Below, in pieces: positions 54,873 to 64,000 of a stretch of 64,000 bases of DNA (position 1 is its first letter; every line of letters starts with the position of its first letter). This DNA comes from Megalopta genalis (taxonomy: Eukaryota > Arthropoda > Insecta > Hymenoptera > Halictidae): the NCBI RefSeq assembly GCF_051020955.1, contig NC_135013.1:40423087-40487086 (forward strand). The letters run 5' to 3'. The position numbers were made by a program, and so were the translations under genes. Below the pieces are notes generated by a model, which was not told where the DNA came from, made no database searches, and worked only from the letters and a program-made list of their open reading frames with translations.

Positions 54873-56377
54873 TCCTTTGATAAGATTTAAAGAATATTTG
54901 CAAGTCTAGAGTTTGAATTTTATGCGTTTACACTAAGAGTGGTTAGATGGACTGTAAAACTGTGAAGACAATTGAAAGAATTTAACAATGTACAAAAGAA
55001 TTTAAGAAAAATTAACAATGTACTAAAACTATCAGAAGAAGGAACGTATTTTTACCCAATTCCTGTTTCTTACAACCGCTGCAAAAAAATGTTTATAAAA
55101 ACAGTACGAAGACTCGGCTATTTATCACTTCGCAACAATAGAATGCAACCCCTTGTCCAACCGAGCCCCGAAAATCGAAATTCGCGTTCCCCATGGCTGG
55201 CTGCGAGCGAATCGAATCGACGAAAGGAGCGCCCCATGAGAAAATTAATTTTTCGCCTAAATAAAAGTAATCCGGCGATGGCAGGGTACGATACCGTGGT
55301 CGAAGGAAGAGCGAGAGATCTTTATCCCTCTCCGGGCAACGCGAAGTCAAGGGAGAAACCGGTATATAATCGAGCAGTCACCTATGCACCGGTTCCTCCG
55401 GACGGGGCGCAGTAATGCAGCGTGGTAAGAAAGGTACGTGACCCGCGCGAAAAAAAGGTGCTGGTGCCAGGGCCGAGGAGGAGGCCCCAGGGAGAAAAAG
55501 GGCGCTTTTGTCGGCACGTAGCAGCGTTAAACTTTTATCTCGCGCTTCATCCGACTTCACTTCCGCACTATCCGCCTCTGCTTTTGACCCCCGCTCGCGC
55601 ATCAAGACTCAGCTATTTCACGGCGAATCGTAGATCGCAATCGTATTAGGCTGTTTGTTCTTACCCGTCATCCATGCAATTAGGAAAAATGCCGCGGCGA
55701 ACTCGGTCGACGAGAGTCCACGAATTCAACCGAGCTGCGGAACTCGCTTATCTTGGACGGTTCGACCCTTCTGCCGCGACGCGTCTTATTCCGAGCGGAC
55801 TTTCTTGGCCGGATAAACGAGAGTTGACTGACAGTTGCGATAACACGTTGTTAACTTCTTACGATGGCTTATCTAATCCGCGAGGTTCAAAAATCTGCTT
55901 TAAGAATTGCTTGTCGTTTTTCTTTTATTAAACGATTCCCTAAGTTGTTCTTGTTGGTAATTGCATCGAGGTATCGATATGTCGCGAATCTAGTGAAAGA
56001 GCATGCGAAAATCTTGTTTTTGTTTCTATGGATTCTGTATCTTTTTGTATGCTCATATGGATGTTCGTTGTTTACACTTGTATGATTATTATGCGTTCTT
56101 AGATAACATTCCAATGGTTCTATGATTAGACAAGTATAAATAACGTAGCTTTTTTAGTTAATGAAAAGTGAAAAAAGTGGGTAAATAAAGTGACATAGGA
56201 AATATTTAATTTGGACAGGAATAAATTTTTAATAAATGTCATTGAGGAATCTAGCCATTTAAGTGGTCAATTGGTATTTTTGCGTTAGGTTACAAAATGC
56301 AGATATATTTAGTTGCAGATATGACGTTCTTATTGTTTATTTATAGTTGCTGCAAGTGTGCATCTTATCGGTAACAA
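54873..56377. other. Gene-free interval with an isolated family Z end
   Basis: A family Z terminus lies at about 54904-54932 (GTTTGAATTTTATGCGTTTA). CpG-rich at 55130-55870, with frames up to 147 codons and no recognisable domain. AT-rich after 55930. Confidence 0.4.
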
Positions 56378-56402
56378 CCAGATTACGGATTTTATGTATT
56401 TA
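56378..56402 (-). repeat. Family Z terminus, body uncertain
   Basis: CCAGATTACGGATTTTATGT matches the family terminus. The rest of the copy cannot be delimited with confidence. Confidence 0.45.
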
Positions 56403-56602
56403 TGATAAGAATAAATAAATGAAACATAAAGAAACTACAAAAATTTCAAGAATTTAAGAGTGTCGATAGATCGACGTCAAATTATAAAAATTATTACAGG
56501 AAAACATCAAATCACTTTCTTAGTTCCTTAAAAATGAATTCCAGAGTTTCTGTTACCTTACAAAAATATTTGTAGAGGCAGTCAATTTTTATCTTATTCA
56601 AG

Positions 56603-56776
56603 TTTTCACCAATTAGTATTTGACTATTACATGCAATACTCGAATAAAAATTGACCCATTTCCAATTTTTATTTAATTTTTCGTTTTTCGTTTTTCACCA
56701 ATTAGTATTTGACTATATTACATGCAATACTCGAATAAAAATTGACCCATTTCCTATTTTTGTTTAATTTTTCGTT
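56603..56776. repeat. 89-bp direct tandem duplication
   Basis: TTTTCACCAATTAGTATTTG starts at 56603 and again at 56692. The two units are nearly identical, including GCAATACTCGAATAAAAATT. Confidence 0.93.
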
Positions 56777-57596
56777 GATTGTATTATAGTGAGTGCATTT
56801 TTTTAACGTATGGAACATATGTATAAATTCTTGCAGAATCCAAAGTTCATTGCTTCGATTGAAAACTTTCAAAGTGTGTCGCATAAATATGTCCCTAATA
56901 TAAATTCTAAAACTTGAAATCGCTATGATATTGATTTATTCCATAAAGACAGGAAGAAATACGAGAAATACGAAAACACAATATTGCTTCATTCCATCGA
57001 AAGAAGAGGAAGAAGAAATTCAACATCTATAAAACGCAATTAATTAATTTATTCCATTGCGATTCATCGAGTTACGAAGAAGTACAATAAATACAAGAAA
57101 TTAAATGAAATAATGAACAAGATGATACGGAACAAGTGATCCATTTATTTTCACACAGACTGTCCGTCTCGAGTTCGATCAAACTAAAATAAAGAATCTC
57201 GTTTACGAAGAAGACTCGTTACGATGAAACTCCGTCAGTGTGTTTGAAAGAGCGATTCAAACCGCCAACAAAAGCGCCACAGAGTCCTCGGCCTGTTCGA
57301 AGATAAACCGGTCAGCCCTCCGATTATTCTCATTACGCGTCGTTAAAGATTTTCTCGTCGAACGGTACTCCGGCATCACGATCGGTTTTTCAGCGGCGCG
57401 AGGAATATCAAATTAATTCGATTGCTGTTTAAAGCGTTCCGGTTCGCAGAACCTTCGTACCTAATTTCCGTAAACTTCGACTTTCGAAATTCCGGTCGGG
57501 ATCGGTATCGTATCATCTTCGCATCGGAGCCAGCATTAACGAAGAATTCGCGAAGGTGAGATCGATCTGATCGGTCGGTCGGCGAGATACACACAC
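56777..57596. other. Gene-free interval, nothing recognised
   Basis: AT-rich to about 57170, then CpG-rich. A 72-codon minus-strand frame at 57376-57594 is unrecognised. Confidence 0.4.
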
Positions 57597-58300
57597 GGAA
57601 AGACAGAAAGAGAGAGCGAGAAAGGGAGAAATAAAGAGAAAAGGAATTCGAGAAAGAAAGAGAGAGAAAAAGAGAAAGGAATAAATATAAAAGTAATTCG
57701 AAGAAGAAAGAGAGAGGAAAAGAGAAAGGAATAAATAGAAAAGTAGTTCGAAAAAGAAAGAGAGAAAGGGATAAAGAGAAGAAGAAATTTATTTATTTAT
57801 TTCAGAACGGGAAAACCCATTAGAGTACATGCTAGAGAAAGGGAGCGATGGAGGCAGAAATAGATCTAAAGAGAATAATGTAGAGAGAAAAGATAAAGAA
57901 ATACAGGGAGAGAAGAAGATCGAGAGAGGAAGAGATCTAGGAACAAAAAGATAGAAACATCAGATCTTGAAGGAAAGAGATAGAGACATAAAAAGATCTA
58001 GAAAGAAAGAGAGGCATAAAAAGATCTAGGAAGAAAGAGATGGAGGCATAAAAAGATCTAGGAAGAAAGAGATGGAGGCATAAAAAGATCTAGGAAGAAA
58101 GAGATGGAGGCATAAAAAGATCTAGGAAGAAAGAGATAGAGGCATAAAAAGATCTAGGAAGAGGTAGAGAGATAAATACGAAAGGAGATCGAGAAGAAGC
58201 GAGAAGGCGTTCAAGAGGTAGAGAGAGGGGGGGGGGAGATAAAGGAAATAGAGGATCGATGGATAAAGAGAGAAAATCGAGAAAATAGAGAGCGAGCGAC
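57597..58300 (+). repeat. 700-bp polypurine tract with 50-bp and 32-bp minisatellites
   Basis: The plus strand is almost all A and G. A 50-bp unit (marker GGAATAAATA, at 57678 and 57728) is followed further on by about seven 32-bp units marked by GATCTA/GATCTT at 57963, 57995, 58023, 58055, 58087, 58119 and 58151 (the second interval is 28 bp). The reverse strand stays open because it is pyrimidine-rich (Ser/Leu/Phe). Such tracts can form triplex (H-DNA) structures. Confidence 0.9.
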
Positions 58301-58757
58301 GTTTGAGACTCTCCGGAGCACGCGCGAACGCGGTCAGCACGAACCGATTTTAGTTCCTGCGCTCGTTGGTTGCCGCACGGCACTTCCTTCTTCGTGTCTT
58401 TCATCGTTCATATCCTCCTTTTTGCAGTCCGGCGACTGCCAGGATACTGGCACTCGCACGGATTCGCAAGATCGTATCGACCGGCTCGCTTGGATTCCGG
58501 CTTAGTAGCGATCCACTGCCGGATCGTTTATGGGGTTTTGACGGGTGTCGAGATCGGCGCCGTTGCGCCGAGAGATCATCGCCGATTCGAAGATCGATAG
58601 TCGTGGAACACGGCCGCGGTCTACACAGTCCACTATCGGCATCTACAGACGATTTCGGTAAAGTCGATCGCGCAATGTTGTGTCGTTACAACATATTTGT
58701 TCATCGGATCGCCGGCGAGATTGTTCTTCTGTGTTCTAGCATCTAGTAATTGTTATA
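58301..58757. other. CpG-rich interval downstream of the purine tract
   Basis: Mixed CpG-rich sequence that is not repetitive. A 126-codon plus-strand frame (58366-58746) is unrecognised. A possible splice acceptor (CCTCCTTTTTGCAG, ending about 58427) is visible. The arrangement could be a promoter and first exon, but I see no decisive evidence. Confidence 0.3.
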
Positions 58758-59118
58758 TACAGGATGTCCCAAAAATGTCTCGCAATCCGAAAGTGGCGGG
58801 TTCCTCGGGTCATTCGAAGCAACTTTTTCCTTTACAAAAATTTTCTCCGAGGCACCGTTAACGAGTTATTAACGAAAAACAGTGACCAATGAGAGGCGAG
58901 CTCGGCTGGCGCGAGGCGACCGAGCCAATGAGCGGAGCTGGGCTTCGTGCGCTGGGCCGCCTCGCGTCAGCCGTACTCGATTCTTATTGGTCACTGTTTT
59001 TCGTTAATAACTCGTTAACTGTGCCTCGGAGAAAATTTTTGTAAAGGAAGAAGTTGCTTCAAATGACCTGAGGAACCTGCCACTTTCGGATTGCGAGACA
59101 TTTTTGGGAGACCCTGTA
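58758..59118. mobile_element. Palindromic MITE Q, copy 2 (361 bp)
   Basis: Ends TACAGGATGTCCCAAAAA and TACAGGGTCTCCCAAAAA (read inward). It is very close to 22485-22853, mainly lacking 8 bp in the centre (GTTGGTTG region), and keeps the paired CCAAT boxes and CpG-rich core. Confidence 0.9.
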
Positions 59119-60739
59119 TTTATGTTACATAAATTGATAGATAGCAGTATAGAACATATTGTTGAGCATCGATCGATTGAAATGTTTAATTCGATTAAAT
59201 CGAATAAATGTAATAGTAATAATAAATGTAATTGCCAGTCGTTGATTAACGGCATTAATTGTCGAAAAATCGAATTTATCGGTTGGTAAAATTAATCATC
59301 GATTTAGAGAAACGATTAATAATTTTGATGTAACTTCACCAAGAACTGTCTTTACCATGTCCATTACTTCGTCACATTTTCGTATTACGTGACAATTGAA
59401 AGAATCAAAATCAGAGTAATTCAATCGTTAGTTGCCGCTCGTATTCGGCATATGCGAAGAAGCGATGTGCACGAGAGTATGGAAAAGTGACTCTGAAAGC
59501 CGTCAAACTTCATCCGACGCCGTCGCAATGAAATTGATGGAACCTGAAACCGTACAGCGAAGTGATCCGCAATATTACAGAGACTCGACTAGCAAAGCCA
59601 TCAAACTATCGGTTACCGCCGCAATGAAACCGATTGAGTTATGTTTCAGTTCGGTCACACCTCGTATTTCTAAACAATTTTGATAGGCGAGGATCGAATG
59701 CGTCTCAGGATGGCGTAGATGGAAGAACGAGGAGAAGGAGGGAGAAACAGGGACCCGAGAGAGGGATCAGCGTGGTTTTCAGCTCGTGATGTCCCGAGGC
59801 TACCGCGGCTAAACACGCCCATACCGGTCACCGGCGAAGCTCTACCCAACGGAATTATTCGTTGAATTTATTTACTCCCTCGTGACCCCGAGAAAACTAG
59901 CTGCGGAGGGCCGCCAGTTACCCGGGAACCGGTCGAACGTATCGACTACGCTCGAAATTGATACCCCGCTCGCGGTGAAACGTGGATTTTCGTGATGAAC
60001 CGCGATCCCGCAATATTTCTCGCGGTCCCGCGCGTCCACGGTTCCCGAGATCGCGGCCCGGGGCTCCGTTCGCGGCAGATCTGAACTTGAGAAAGTCGCT
60101 TAACGCGTTGAACGATTTCAAAAGTTTACGGTCTAATCCGCGATCTTATGGATCGCTTCGATCCGTGACCCCTCTAACTCCTACTATTTCATCGACGACG
60201 AAAATCGAAGTTGCTGTGTGATTTTATGACGCCGACACGGCTTTCTCAATTGTTCTTTCGAGAATGTTATTTATGGAATATCGCTTCGGTGCCTTGGTTC
60301 ATTATATTTTCCATTTAACGTTTTAACCGATCGACTCGAACATTACCGCTATTATATTAGTTCTGTGCATGGGTTGCGCTGTTGAACTTAGGAAGAAAAT
60401 TGTTCTCTCTCTTTTTTAGATTTCATATTTTCTTACTAATATGAGTAGAGTCTCTTTGACTTTATTTATTAACAAGGACGAACTTTCCGACTACAAAGTG
60501 ATAGTAGATCTTAAAATCTAGATATTTTTTAGACGTATTCACGCAGCTGGTAATATTTGAATGTGAATAGAGTATAATTAAATATAATATCGAATATTAA
60601 TACGGTACGTCGATTTAATTATTTGAAATGTTAACGTAAAAGAAACGAAAATATTGACACAGTAACGCTAACATTACTTTTACCATGCATTAGAATCACC
60701 CACTTCGAACGTGCATTACGTTAGAACTTCGAGGTTTCG
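59119..60739. other. Gene-free interval, CpG-rich at 59,700-60,230
   Basis: Short frames on both strands without recognisable product. AT-rich from about 60240. Confidence 0.4.
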
Positions 60740-60840
60740 TCTTTTCTCCAATCATTTTAATGAGTCGAAAAAGTTGAATATCACCATTATTAATTCCATT
60801 TAATTTTGCGATAAGCACATCAAATCCGCGGTCTAATCAT
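60740..60840 (+). repeat. Family Z copy, right part
   Basis: ATCATTTTAATGAGTCGAAA and the end CATCAAATCCGCGGTCTAAT match the copy at 63459-63641 in order. The left end is decayed. Confidence 0.55.
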
Positions 60841-61998
60841 AAGTAATTAACGTACTTCTCTGTACGATTATTCTTATAAATTCATAAATACATTTATTAT
60901 AAATCCGTAAATAAATTTAATCCATAATATGAGGAGATTCAATCTATAATATAAAGAGATTACGAATGATAAAGTAAATCCCGTAACTAAATCATTCTTA
61001 GAAAATGGAAACAATGATACAGTATAATAGAATTTTAAGTACACGACAATATAACGTACGGAGAATATTTCATGCGGAACCGTGAAAAACTTCAGTCCTT
61101 GTTAATTTACTCTGCCTGGCGTGAATATCCACAGCTCGTTTATCATAAACCATTCTTTCAACAGTTACATATATAAATCACGCTGCTTTCACTATTTCCT
61201 TGTTCCAATGACCGCGCGCCTGGCTTGCCCATAACCGATTCATGTCCGACGCGTCAGTAAAGTTAATTAACGCGTCTTCACGCTCGAGAATCCCGGGAGG
61301 GTTCATCTTTCCACGCCTAACAAGCATTCGATGGTCGTTTAACCCGCGAGCGAAGATCATAGAGCACGCGGAACGATAATTTCCATCGCGGCGCGCTTGC
61401 GGTAAACTGGTCGGTGGACGTCTTTCGGTCCGTTTCCCCTGTTGTTTCTTCTCGCCGATCGCGAGAGCTGCATTGTACCGTACGAAAAGGACGAAAAAGG
61501 ATCGGATCGATCGCGATAGGACCGGCGAGGCGCTTCCCCGGATTCCTCTCCGGCGGGAAAAAAGCCGCGCGGGTCCCTTTGCGAGCCTGCGTCGAATAAT
61601 TTTAACGAGCCACCCGGGCTCTTGCCGATTGGCCGAGATTCGACTTCATAACTTTAATTGGCAGCCGAATATTTGCATGCCGACTCGTCGTCGTTCCTCT
61701 TTCGGCCCCGTTTTTCTCTTATTCGATCGGCTATCGTTTCCTTCTTTTTCCACTTATCGGCCTCGCAACGAATTATTTATGAAGCGTCGTTTGACGCTAC
61801 GTGGATATGAGTTAACATTTACATTACTTAGGAATAAGTATCGAGAATTTCTTATTACGAATGCATGCGCCGAATTAAGTTTTTGTATGCACATAAGTAA
61901 GCATCGTTGTACTCATGTCAGTTGTGACGCTGAGTTCGATCGCGATCTATCCAGTCATTGTGTTTACAGCACCCATTTGTGTCAATTGACCTCGAATA
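60841..61998. other. Gene-free interval, CpG-rich at 61,180-61,780
   Basis: A 198-codon plus-strand frame (61473-62069) runs from the CpG-rich block into the palindrome that follows. It has no recognisable domain. Confidence 0.4.
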
Positions 61999-62294
61999 AA
62001 GAATTTGATTTAATTCTTGCATTTCTAACGAAATCTCTTCTTGCTCTTAGATTACGGTGCTGTGAATAATTATAGATTCAAAGTAACTTTTACATTTATA
62101 TACAATATTACAATATATAATATATATAATATTAATATATAGTATATTATATATAATATATAATACTAATATGTAATATATTATATATTGTATATAAATG
62201 TAAAAGTTACTTCGAATCTATAATTATTCACAGCACCGTAATCTAAGAGTAACAAGAGATTTCGTTAGAAATGCAAGAATTAAATCAAATTCTT
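61999..62294. repeat. 296-bp near-perfect palindrome
   Basis: The arms, about 108 bp each (61999-62106 and 62187-62294), are reverse complements with about three mismatches. They contain mixed sequence such as GATTACGGTGCTGTGAATAA. The centre is a TA-rich, itself largely self-complementary stretch. There is no second copy in the window and no obvious terminal motif, so it looks like a local inverted duplication rather than a known MITE. Confidence 0.9.
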
Positions 62295-62437
62295 ATAAAA
62301 AATTCTTATAAAATATATAATATATTACAATATGTGATATAATTTAATGATAAATATTTTCATTTCGTATAATTTTTGAGGTGGTGGCTAGGTGAAATTG
62401 TTGAAGACGACAAAAACAATTTCGATGAATAAATAAG
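62295..62437. other. Short AT-rich spacer
   Basis: AT-rich, with a duplicated AATTCTTATAAAA word near 62289-62313. Confidence 0.5.
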
Positions 62438-62641
62438 CAGACCGCGGATTTCTGTGCAAAATAAAAACTATCTTGAGTTAATTGTAAGAAACATAAATTA
62501 GATGAAAATGTTCTTTCCCTTTTAACAATCATAATAAGTCGAAAGCGATGTAACAGTATCATTAAATTCATCTAATGTCATTTCAGTCTTTTATTTGATC
62601 TATTCATTTTTGTCATAAACGCATAAAATTCGCGATCTGTA
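62438..62641 (+). repeat. Family Z copy
   Basis: Left end CAGACCGCGGATTTCTGTGC, then CAAAATAAAAACT. Right end AACGCATAAAATTCGCGATC. The interior AATAAGTCGAAAGCGATGTA matches the copy at 63459. Confidence 0.7.
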
Positions 62642-63065
62642 AATAAATAGTTCGCGTTTTATTTACAAATTCCAGATAGATTTTTTTACATCATATAGAT
62701 ACGAGTTAAATATTGATTTTTGTCCTCGTGAGCGTAGTGTACGTTGCGCCGATATTTTTTTCTATAATTTTTTGCTCCGGCAGTTTGCCACGTAATCAAC
62801 GATTGTTCGGTTTGCGGACACGCGGGTCCATTATTCCGTTCGTTTGACGAAACTGGGCGTGAATTACCGACGTCGCGGTGTATTAACGACCTAATCGCAT
62901 ACAATGAGATACACGATGATCCTCGAGCGCGATTGTGGGATCAGAATGACGCAGATTTCGGACGTACCATGATTTTCTTTTTTATGACCCTCATTGTAAT
63001 GGTAATCCCCCGGCCTGCACGAAATGCATTTTCTTCGAACAGCTGTCAGAGGCTCGGCCAATGCT

Positions 63066-63069
<4 letters not shown>
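62642..63069. other. Gene-free interval, nothing recognised
   Basis: CpG-rich from about 62720. No recognisable frame. Confidence 0.4.

Positions 63070-63104
<35 letters not shown>
63070..63104. repeat. (TC)n microsatellite
   Basis: About 17 TC units followed by a C- and T-rich tract to about 63130. The Ser/Leu and Arg/Glu frames across it are artefacts. Confidence 0.95.
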
Positions 63105-63108
<4 letters not shown>

Positions 63109-63458
63109 CCTCCCTCTCCCTCCTTCTCTGTCCCACCTTCTCGTACTCTTTCAAGTGCGGCCGAATGGATACTTTGGGTCAAGCGGGTCCTGTAAAAAAG
63201 GGAAGGAAGAGCGAGTCTCTGTTGTATAAAAGGAAACGACCAACTGTCAAAAATCCCACGAGGAATCTCGCAATAATGCTTGCTCGTCCTTACGGACTGC
63301 GAGAACAGAGAGAATGGTACTGACGGTCACATAACTTCTGATGCCGTAAAGATTTTTGTATTTGTTGGCGTGGCAATAATTAGTACCGGTAAAACATCTT
63401 CGCACAGAACAACTCAGAATATAAGTGAATTGTCATTTATCTTTTGTCCGCGTTGTTA
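63105..63458. other. Gene-free interval, nothing recognised
   Basis: Mixed composition. No gene or repeat match. Confidence 0.4.
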
Positions 63459-63641
63459 CTAGACTGCGGATCTTTATGCAAAATAAAAATCGTTTGCATC
63501 TGTTGGAAAAAAGAAGAATGACTTAGAAATTTCGTTCCTTCTTTGATCATTTTAATAACTCGAAAGTAATGTAATCAATATTATTAAATACTTCTAATCT
63601 CTCTACTTGTAATATTTTTGATTAAAGTCCACGGTCTAATC
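63459..63641 (+). repeat. Family Z copy, best-preserved example
   Basis: Left end CTAGACTGCGGATCTTTATG, then CAAAATAAAAATCG. Right end AAAGTCCACGGTCTAATCAT. About 183 bp. The left CTAGACTGCGGAT and right TCCACGGTCTAAT are inverted. No coding capacity. Confidence 0.7.
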
Positions 63642-64000
63642 ATTACATAGTTACAATGATCTGAACTTTATCAATTGTAATAACTTCTTGCAAAAAAATG
63701 AAAAATATTTATTATGTGTGTACGTTTACTTGAACGCAACATTTACTTGTCCCCTGAGAGACACCCAAGTTTGCACCCAAGTGAAAAGGGCTTACATTCT
63801 ATTAACGTATTATTAGGTATTATCACGTTAACGGTCCAAAAGTATTTGAAGTTTACATACCGCCAAGTCCAAGCAATTTTTCATACGAAGATAGATTATG
63901 TACCAAAGACTTTTATATCAAATATAAAAGAAATTACTTCTTTAACAAAAATTCATCGATATACAATATTTTCATCAAAATCATCGCGTCTATTTTTCCA
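63642..64000. other. AT-rich interval, nothing recognised
   Basis: AT-rich to the window edge. No repeat match or frame of note. Confidence 0.45.

Noticed and set aside
58366..58746. 126-codon frame after the purine tract, possibly a first exon
   Set aside because: No recognisable product and no clear promoter elements or paired splice sites.
61473..62069. 198-codon plus-strand frame
   Set aside because: Runs from a CpG-rich block into a palindrome, with no domain.

Overview
The window looks like non-coding DNA from an arthropod nuclear genome, most likely a hymenopteran insect (bee- or ant-like). The signs are mariner copies of a type common in bees and ants, many short inverted-repeat elements, dimer and trimer microsatellites, abundant CpG, and a mosaic of CpG-rich blocks in AT-rich sequence. 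There are no operons, ribosome-binding sites, tRNAs, rRNAs, CRISPR arrays or phage genes. I found no convincing host protein-coding gene. The only recognisable protein sequence is in broken mariner transposase remnants. The best explanation is a very long intron or an intergenic desert. A strong recursive-splice-like site at 40,305-40,331 (+) favours a long intron of a plus-strand gene.

Layout. 1-5 kb: GA microsatellite, a TTAA-flanked element with a paralogous empty site at 28.4 kb, the first of three 249-bp TTAA elements, a near-perfect 188-bp hairpin, and a palindromic MITE. 7-10 kb: a short non-autonomous element with piggyBac-type ends, a long pyrimidine triplet tract, and a second palindromic MITE. 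13-22 kb: further TTAA elements, a CT microsatellite, a hAT-type MITE with its target duplication, a 35-bp minisatellite, and several copies of an old ~190-bp family (called family Z here). 22-27 kb: a palindromic MITE, a mariner cluster, and one arm of a 309-bp inverted duplication. 28-33 kb: AAT microsatellite and a second mariner lineage with nested fragments. 35-40 kb: an AT-rich minisatellite, CpG-rich blocks and the splice-like site. 41-42 kb: a mariner remnant and the other arm of the inverted duplication. 43-51 kb: family Z copies, a duplication carrying a family Z insertion in one arm, a 960-bp foldback element and a mariner MITE. 52-59 kb: TTAA elements, two palindromic MITEs and a 700-bp purine tract with minisatellites. 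60-64 kb: a 296-bp palindrome, family Z copies and a CT microsatellite.

The functional content visible here is mainly a mobile-element record: mariner (Tc1/mariner), piggyBac-like TTAA elements, a hAT MITE and foldback elements. Open frames of 60-300 codons in CpG-rich blocks are not supported as genes, because they lack recognisable domains and several of the longest have no ATG. Boundaries of old repeats are approximate. Homology was judged by eye.
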